NCBI GenBank assembly: GCA_034189225.1 | Contig: JAXHVL010000009.1 | Coordinates: 1 to 19,498, forward strand | Origin: JAXHTY01 sp034189225 | Lineage (GTDB): Bacteria > Desulfobacterota > Desulfobacteria > Desulfobacterales > Desulfosudaceae | Direction of reading: 5' to 3' | Length of the DNA stretch: 19,498 bases | Shown: positions 16,131-19,498 of the stretch, in pieces | Layout of the letters: each line of letters starts with the position of its first letter | Position numbering within the stretch: position 1 is the stretch's first letter | The notes under the pieces: model-generated | The model's input: only the letters and a program-made list of their open reading frames with translations | What the model was told of the DNA's origin: nothing | Databases searched by the model: none | Position numbers and translations under genes: made by a program

Positions 16131-16219
16131 AACCGTACGTGACATGACGAGAGATGCATCGCTTTGCTGCTATCGGACTTCCAAGGAACTTAATCTGCCA
16201 ATTTGAGAAAAAGTTGCCT

Positions 16220-16286
16220 CTCGCAAAGACGCCAAGATCGCAGAGAATGAAAAGAATATTCTTGGCGATCTTGGCGGCTTGGCGAG
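16220..16286. repeat. 22-bp imperfect inverted repeat (CTCGCAAAGACGCC type)
   Basis: Arms 16220-16241 and 16265-16286 pair at 20 of 22 positions around a 23-base loop rich in GAA. The sequence style (CTCGCAAAGACGC...GGCGAG) resembles a palindromic repeat seen widely in environmental bacterial genomes; that comparison is from memory. It is absent from copies A and C, so it appears inserted within copy B. Confidence 0.75.
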
Positions 16287-16484
16287 CGGAAAACTAATAT
16301 AAAGTGCGGACATTCAATCAATAATCAAGAAACAATGACGGCAAAAAATGATGCCGCCGGCCCGAAGTTCCTTTCTGCATTAATACCGCCGCATGTGGCG
16401 CTGGGCGCTTTTTACGAAGCCGTCATATTTCACGAGTCGAGTTCGCCGCAGATGCGAGGCGCAGCATGCGAAGCTAATGTTCGG

Positions 16485-18200
16485 CTACTTATCCAGCCCG
16501 AAGTCCACACCCCAGGTTTTCAGGCCGGCCACACCGGTGCCCACGCTGACGTTATTGGTCAGTCCGGCCGCGTCCAGGTTCAGCTGGGCCTCGTAGGAAC
16601 GCACACCGGTATTGCATAGCAGCACGAGTTTCTTATCCTTCGGCACCTCATCCATCCGGTCGGCCAGCTGATCATGGGGAATGCTCTTCCAGATATCGGG
16701 ATAGGCATCCTGAAAAGGCTGGGCATCGGCGTTTGCCCGGCAGTCCAGAAAAATCAACTCGTCACAGTTTTTGTCCCGCCAGCATGCCTGAAATTCCTCC
16801 ATGGTCATGGGCTTGTACCGGTCGTCGAGATAGTTGGACGCCGCGTTGCCCAGGGCATTGACGATATCCATGGCCGAGGCAAAAGGCGGTGAGTAGGCAA
16901 TTTCCAGGTTGCTGATTTCCTCGACCCCGGGTTTGTACTTCAGAATGGGTGCCACGGCATTGACTCTGGCCACCATGCCGCTGTCCTTGCTGCCGTATCC
17001 CTGGATGCCGAGGACCCGCCGGGTCTTGCGGTCCACAACCAGTTCAAGAAAGATGATTTCTTTTTCAATATAAAAATGAGCGCGGTCAAATTGGGCAACC
17101 TGAATGCCCACGGCATCAAAGCCCTCGAAACGCGCCCGTTCAGCGGTCAGGCCAGCCCCGGCCAAGGCATTTTCGAATATTTTGACCACAAAACTTCCCA
17201 CGGCCCCCTCAATAACAGCGTCCCCGCCGGCCACATTGGTGCCGACCACCCTGCCCTGGCGATTGGCCATGGAGCCCAGGGGATACCATCCCGGCTTTTC
17301 CGTTACCAGGTTTTTGACCGAGGCACAGTCCCCGCCGGAATAAATATCCGGATCAGAGGTCTGCATATGTTCATTGACCATGATGAATCCCTGGGGGCTG
17401 ACATCGAGACCGGCGTCTTTGGCCAGATCCGTATTGGGAACGACCCCCACGGACATGATCACCAGGTCCGCCTCAAGGGTGCGCTTGTTCGTCCTTACGG
17501 AAGAAACGGCGCCGTCCCCGACAATCTCCTCCACCCGTTCATCGGTATGCACGGTAAGGCCGTTTTCCTCGATATGCCGCGTGGCCATTTCCGCTAAACT
17601 GCGGCTCACGAAGCCGGGCATGATCTGGTCCGTGACTTCGACAATGGTGGTCTCGATCTCCCACATGTCGGCCAGGGCCTCGGCCATTTCAAGTCCGATG
17701 AACCCGCCGCCGACCACCACGGCCTTTTCGATATTGCCGCCGGTGACCCGTTCCTTGATGGAAATGGCATCGTGCATGTTGGCCACCGTGAATACGTTAT
17801 CAAGATCTTCACCGGGGAGATTCAGCCGCCGCGGCGACGTTCCAGTGGCAATCACCAGCTTGTCATAGGCAAGGGCTTCCATGGTCCCGTCTTTTTTTTC
17901 AATGGTGACGGTTTTATTATCCCTGTCAATGGATCTCGCCGTGGTCCCGGTCAGGGCGGTCACGCCTTTGTCCTTGAGAAAAAACCGCTCGTCCCTCAGC
18001 ATGTGAAAACTGGTGGACCGAAGTTCCTTCTCATCGGTTACATCGCCGGCCACATAAAAGGGAATGCCACACCCCCCGTAGGAGATATATTCATCCCTGT
18101 CAATCAGATACACTTCCGCATCCGGGTCAACCCTTTTTGCCCGGCAGGCCGCCTTGGGGCCGAGCGCAACCCCGCCAATAACAACAATCTTCCGAGACAT
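16485..18200 (-). CDS. FAD-dependent CoA-disulfide/persulfide reductase with C-terminal rhodanese domain
   Basis: A 571-residue pyridine nucleotide-disulfide oxidoreductase. The N-terminal FAD motif is IVVIGGVALGPKAA; the single redox Cys is C44 in SYGGCGIPFYV, the hallmark of CoA-disulfide and CoA-persulfide reductases; the NAD(P)H motif is VVVGGGFIGLEMAEAL and the second FAD motif IYSGGDCASV. After the dimerisation domain comes a rhodanese domain (about 455-571) with active-site loop CNTGVRS starting at C529. Characterised Cdr-rhodanese fusions (Npsr type) reduce CoA persulfides or polysulfides with NADH, moving sulfane sulfur through the rhodanese Cys. That would suit a sulfur-metabolising host. 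AAGGAGG at 18209-18215 is 8 bases from ATG 18200, so the ATG at 18206 is not used. The gene lies between inverted copies of the dispersed element. Confidence 0.93.
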   Translation of the reverse strand: MSRKIVVIGGVALGPKAACRAKRVDPDAEVYLIDRDEYISYGGCGIPFYVAGDVTDEKELRSTSFHMLRDERFFLKDKGVTALTGTTARSIDRDNKTVTIEKKDGTMEALAYDKLVIATGTSPRRLNLPGEDLDNVFTVANMHDAISIKERVTGGNIEKAVVVGGGFIGLEMAEALADMWEIETTIVEVTDQIMPGFVSRSLAEMATRHIEENGLTVHTDERVEEIVGDGAVSSVRTNKRTLEADLVIMSVGVVPNTDLAKDAGLDVSPQGFIMVNEHMQTSDPDIYSGGDCASVKNLVTEKPGWYPLGSMANRQGRVVGTNVAGGDAVIEGAVGSFVVKIFENALAGAGLTAERARFEGFDAVGIQVAQFDRAHFYIEKEIIFLELVVDRKTRRVLGIQGYGSKDSGMVARVNAVAPILKYKPGVEEISNLEIAYSPPFASAMDIVNALGNAASNYLDDRYKPMTMEEFQACWRDKNCDELIFLDCRANADAQPFQDAYPDIWKSIPHDQLADRMDEVPKDKKLVLLCNTGVRSYEAQLNLDAAGLTNNVSVGTGVAGLKTWGVDFGLDK

Positions 18201-18208
18201 ACGCATAT

Positions 18209-18215
18209 CCTCCTT
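18209..18215 (-). promoter_or_regulatory. Ribosome binding site fixing the reductase start
   Basis: AAGGAGG on the - strand lies 8 bases before ATG 18200 but only 2 bases before the in-frame ATG at 18206, so 18200 is the start. Confidence 0.85.
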
Positions 18216-18225
18216 ATTTTATATT

Positions 18226-18516
18226 TGACGGCTTCGTAAAAAGCTTCCAACCCCACTGCGGTGTTTTTGCAGAAAGGAACGTTCGCCATGGCTTCGCAAT
18301 CGAATCTTAACTTATCGATACCGATACCGATTTCGATTTCGAATCGAGTTCCTTGGAAGTCCAATTTCTTTGTTGCGCTGCATCTCTCGTCATGTCACGT
18401 ACGGCGTAGGGGCGAACACAAGGTTCGCCCCTACAGATCATTCCTCGAGATTTGCGTGCCTCGAACTTGAACTTTTTACTTTGCCGTCCCAAAATTGACT
18501 TTTTACGAGACCATCA
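18226..18516 (-). repeat. Dispersed element, copy C (inverted), with terminal inverted repeats
   Basis: This is the most complete copy. It starts TGACGGCTTCGTAAAAAG (18226-18243) and ends at 18499-18516 with a sequence whose complement reads TGATGGTCTCGTAAAAAG, a 15 of 18 match. Inside, on the - strand, are GTTCCTTTCTGCA, a hexamer array (18314-18347), GGACTTCCAAGGAAC, the CCGTACGTGACATGACGAGA core and a perfect 12-bp-stem hairpin (18406-18434). About 290 bp, without coding capacity. No clear target duplication. It begins only 26 bases upstream of the reductase ATG, so it must form or displace that gene's promoter region. Confidence 0.8.
18314..18347 (-). repeat. Hexanucleotide array inside element C
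   Basis: Read on the - strand this is a run of ATCGAA/ATCGGT-type six-base units (TCGAAATCGAAATCGGTATC and onward). It closely resembles the array at 19391-19422 in opposite orientation, including the shared AAATCGAAATCGG. Confidence 0.75.
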
Positions 18517-18925
18517 CATTTATGTAATTATGATTTTATTTATATACTCCGGTAATTAGCATATTCTGTTCCGAAAAACGATAACAAACGCAATTCAGGC
18601 AACACCGTCGCCAGCAGCACGGCTCAACGCTTATCAACTGCGCTATTCACCGGACAAGTGCCAATGCTACACGATTGCCAGTGGATAGTCAATGAATCTG
18701 GAAGACTAAGCGCTCCGTAACAACCGAAAAACGATGGCAAAACATTTCATGTCAAATAGTTTCGACAAAATTTCTCGGCGTCGCCGAAACGGTGGACAGA
18801 CAGTTAATGGTAACGCTACAGTAACGTTTATTGTTAACAGTAAATCCATTTCAACAGCCCGGATATGGAGAACACCCCGCTGAAATCGCTTCCGGAACGG
18901 TTGCCCCGCATGGATGAGATTTCAG
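18517..18925. other. Gene-poor stretch, no feature recognised
   Basis: About 400 bases without a supported frame on either strand and without similarity to the repeats in this window. Loose repetition occurs near 18810-18845 (GTAACGCTACAGTAACG, GTTAACAG). The first 60 bases are very AT-rich and the rest is mixed. A small RNA cannot be excluded, but no terminator-like hairpin with a T-run is seen. Confidence 0.5.
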
Positions 18926-18954
18926 TTGACAGTGATGGCGGCTGATTTTACAAT
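18926..18954 (+). promoter_or_regulatory. Near-consensus sigma-70 promoter of the PilZ gene
   Basis: TTGACA (18926-18931, 6 of 6), a 17-base spacer, then TACAAT (18949-18954, 5 of 6). The start of transcription would be near 18961, giving an untranslated leader of about 45 bases before ATG 19006. This is the strongest promoter in the window. Confidence 0.8.
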
Positions 18955-19005
18955 GGAACTACAAGGTTAGTAGGTTAAAAAACATTCTTTTATGGGGAAA
19001 CCGGC

Positions 19006-19371
19006 ATGACAAGCACAGAAAAACGCAAGCACATCCGCATTGATTCTGTTAATCCATCCAATGTCAACATTTATAGCAACAATATTCTTGTCCGGGAGGG
19101 GGAGGGAAAAACGCTGAACATTTCCAAAGGAGGGGTATTGCTGGAAACGCCCTTTCCCATTGAGGCCGATCAGAAACTCGGCCTGACCATCAATCTGGAG
19201 AAAGAGTTTGTATACATCAGCGGGAAGGTGGCCCACACCAACCGCTGTGAAAATCACTGCTATCGTACGGGCGTGGAATTTTTTGCCATCGATGAAACCG
19301 GCCAGGATATTCTGGAAAAATACATCGACATCTTCAGGAAAGACACATCTGCACCGGGCGGAGCCGCATAA
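19006..19371 (+). CDS. PilZ-domain protein (c-di-GMP binding)
   Basis: A 121-residue stand-alone PilZ domain. Both nucleotide-binding motifs are present: R-x3-R as R7 and R11 in KRKHIRI, and D/N-x-S-x2-G as N38, S40 and G43 in NISKGG. The beta-barrel continues with ISGKVAHTN and YRTGVEFFAI, and a C-terminal helix ends the domain. It should bind cyclic di-GMP in the cytoplasm and pass the signal to a partner, commonly controlling motility, exopolysaccharide or attachment. GGGGA lies about 10 bases before the ATG. The gene appears monocistronic behind a near-consensus promoter. The target is not identifiable from the context. Confidence 0.9.
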   Translation: MTSTEKRKHIRIDSVNPSNVNIYSNNILVREGEGKTLNISKGGVLLETPFPIEADQKLGLTINLEKEFVYISGKVAHTNRCENHCYRTGVEFFAIDETGQDILEKYIDIFRKDTSAPGGAA

Positions 19372-19390
19372 ACCGGGGTTGGGATAATCC

Positions 19391-19422
19391 AAATCGAAAT
19401 CGGGATCGCTATCGGGATCGAA
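19391..19422 (+). repeat. Hexanucleotide array upstream of the four-helix-bundle gene
   Basis: Consecutive six-base units ATCGAA-ATCGGG-ATCGCT-ATCGGG-ATCGAA run to 5 bases before the ATG at 19428, so the array includes the likely ribosome binding region (GAAGAG). The same kind of array occurs inverted at 18314-18347. Confidence 0.8.
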
Positions 19423-19427
19423 GAGAT

Positions 19428-19498
19428 ATGGCGCTTGGACACGAGAAACTGGATGTCTATCGCCTTTCGATAGGCTACGTTGCATGGGTTTACGAGAA
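19428..19498 (+). CDS. Four-helix-bundle protein (S23/IVP family), 5' end only
   Basis: The frame from ATG 19428 reads MALGHEKLDVYRLSIGYVAW and continues VYE to the window edge (23 complete codons). The start HEKLDVY-LSI-YVAWV is the usual N-terminus of the four-helix-bundle family related to proteins encoded in 23S rRNA intervening sequences. Members outside rRNA genes are common in environmental bacteria; their role is unknown, with proposed links to ribosomes and to diversity-generating retroelements. The remainder of the gene is outside the window. The ribosome binding site is weak and partly supplied by the hexamer array. Confidence 0.8.
   Translation, partial: MALGHEKLDVYRLSIGYVAWVYE

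Larger units (their letters stand above)
16062..16425 (+). repeat. Dispersed element, copy B (composite of hairpins)
   Basis: From CGAGGAATGATCTGTAGGGG (16062) this region matches the reverse complement of copy C. Shared blocks are the GGGCGAAC hairpin, CCGTACGTGACATGACGAGA, ATGCATCGC, GGACTTCCAAGGAAC, GTTCCTTTCTGCA and the terminal GCTTTTTACGAAGCCGTCA (16407-16425). Between blocks it carries its own palindrome at 16220-16286. No protein-coding gene is supported between 15940 and 16484. The short stretch before 16062 shows nothing, and 16426-16484 looks like further repeat-derived sequence running up to the stop of the reductase gene. Confidence 0.8.

Noticed and set aside
16062..18516. Genuine composite transposon carrying the reductase
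   Set aside because: No transposase is present in the flanking elements and no target duplication was found at the outer ends, so only the inverted layout is reported.

Overview
This looks like a chromosomal window from a Gram-negative bacterium, most likely a sulfate-reducing or related member of the Desulfobacterota. That placement is an inference. It rests on a RecBCD set next to an FAD/rhodanese persulfide-reductase-type enzyme, a PilZ protein, a CheY/CheC pair, and the abundance and style of dispersed hairpin repeats. No rRNA, tRNA or CRISPR array was found.

Layout. Positions 1-353 hold the end of a dispersed repeat, an AT-rich gap and a promoter. On the + strand follow a membrane-anchored, coiled-coil protein with a LytM/M23 domain that has lost most zinc ligands (414-1448), then a CheY-like receiver (1662-2039) and a two-motif CheC-type phosphatase (2039-2695) that overlap by one base. 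A foldback element with 6-bp direct repeats (TAACCC) sits between the LytM gene and the receiver gene. A second, unrelated foldback element (2922-3084) lies between the converging + and - strand genes and supplies or touches the stop codon of the next gene.

On the - strand, reading right to left: a carboxymuconolactone-decarboxylase-family protein (15939-15376), recC (15270-11941), recB (11930-8247), recD (8253-6385) and rpiB (6365-5916). recC, recB, recD and rpiB are packed with gaps or overlaps of 7-19 bases and look like one transcription unit. After a cluster of small hairpins (5789-5931) comes a second - strand pair: a metal-dependent amidohydrolase (5740-4472) and an ATP-grasp ligase (4434-3082). 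RecB, RecC and RecD would form the dual-motor helicase-nuclease for double-strand break repair. RpiB is a pentose-phosphate enzyme carried along with them.

The right end holds an NAD(P)H-dependent disulfide/persulfide reductase with a fused rhodanese domain (18200-16485), bracketed by inverted copies of a dispersed element (16062-16425 and 18226-18516; a third copy ends at 97). Next are a gene-poor stretch, a near-consensus sigma-70 promoter (18926-18954), a PilZ-domain protein (19006-19371), a hexanucleotide array, and the first 23 codons of a four-helix-bundle (S23-type) protein cut by the window end.

No wholly new multi-gene system is convincingly visible. The most unusual material is the non-coding architecture (several foldback families, hexamer arrays, duplicated gene tail), the degenerate LytM protein beside a kinase-less CheY/CheC pair, and an amidohydrolase/ATP-grasp pair of unknown substrate.
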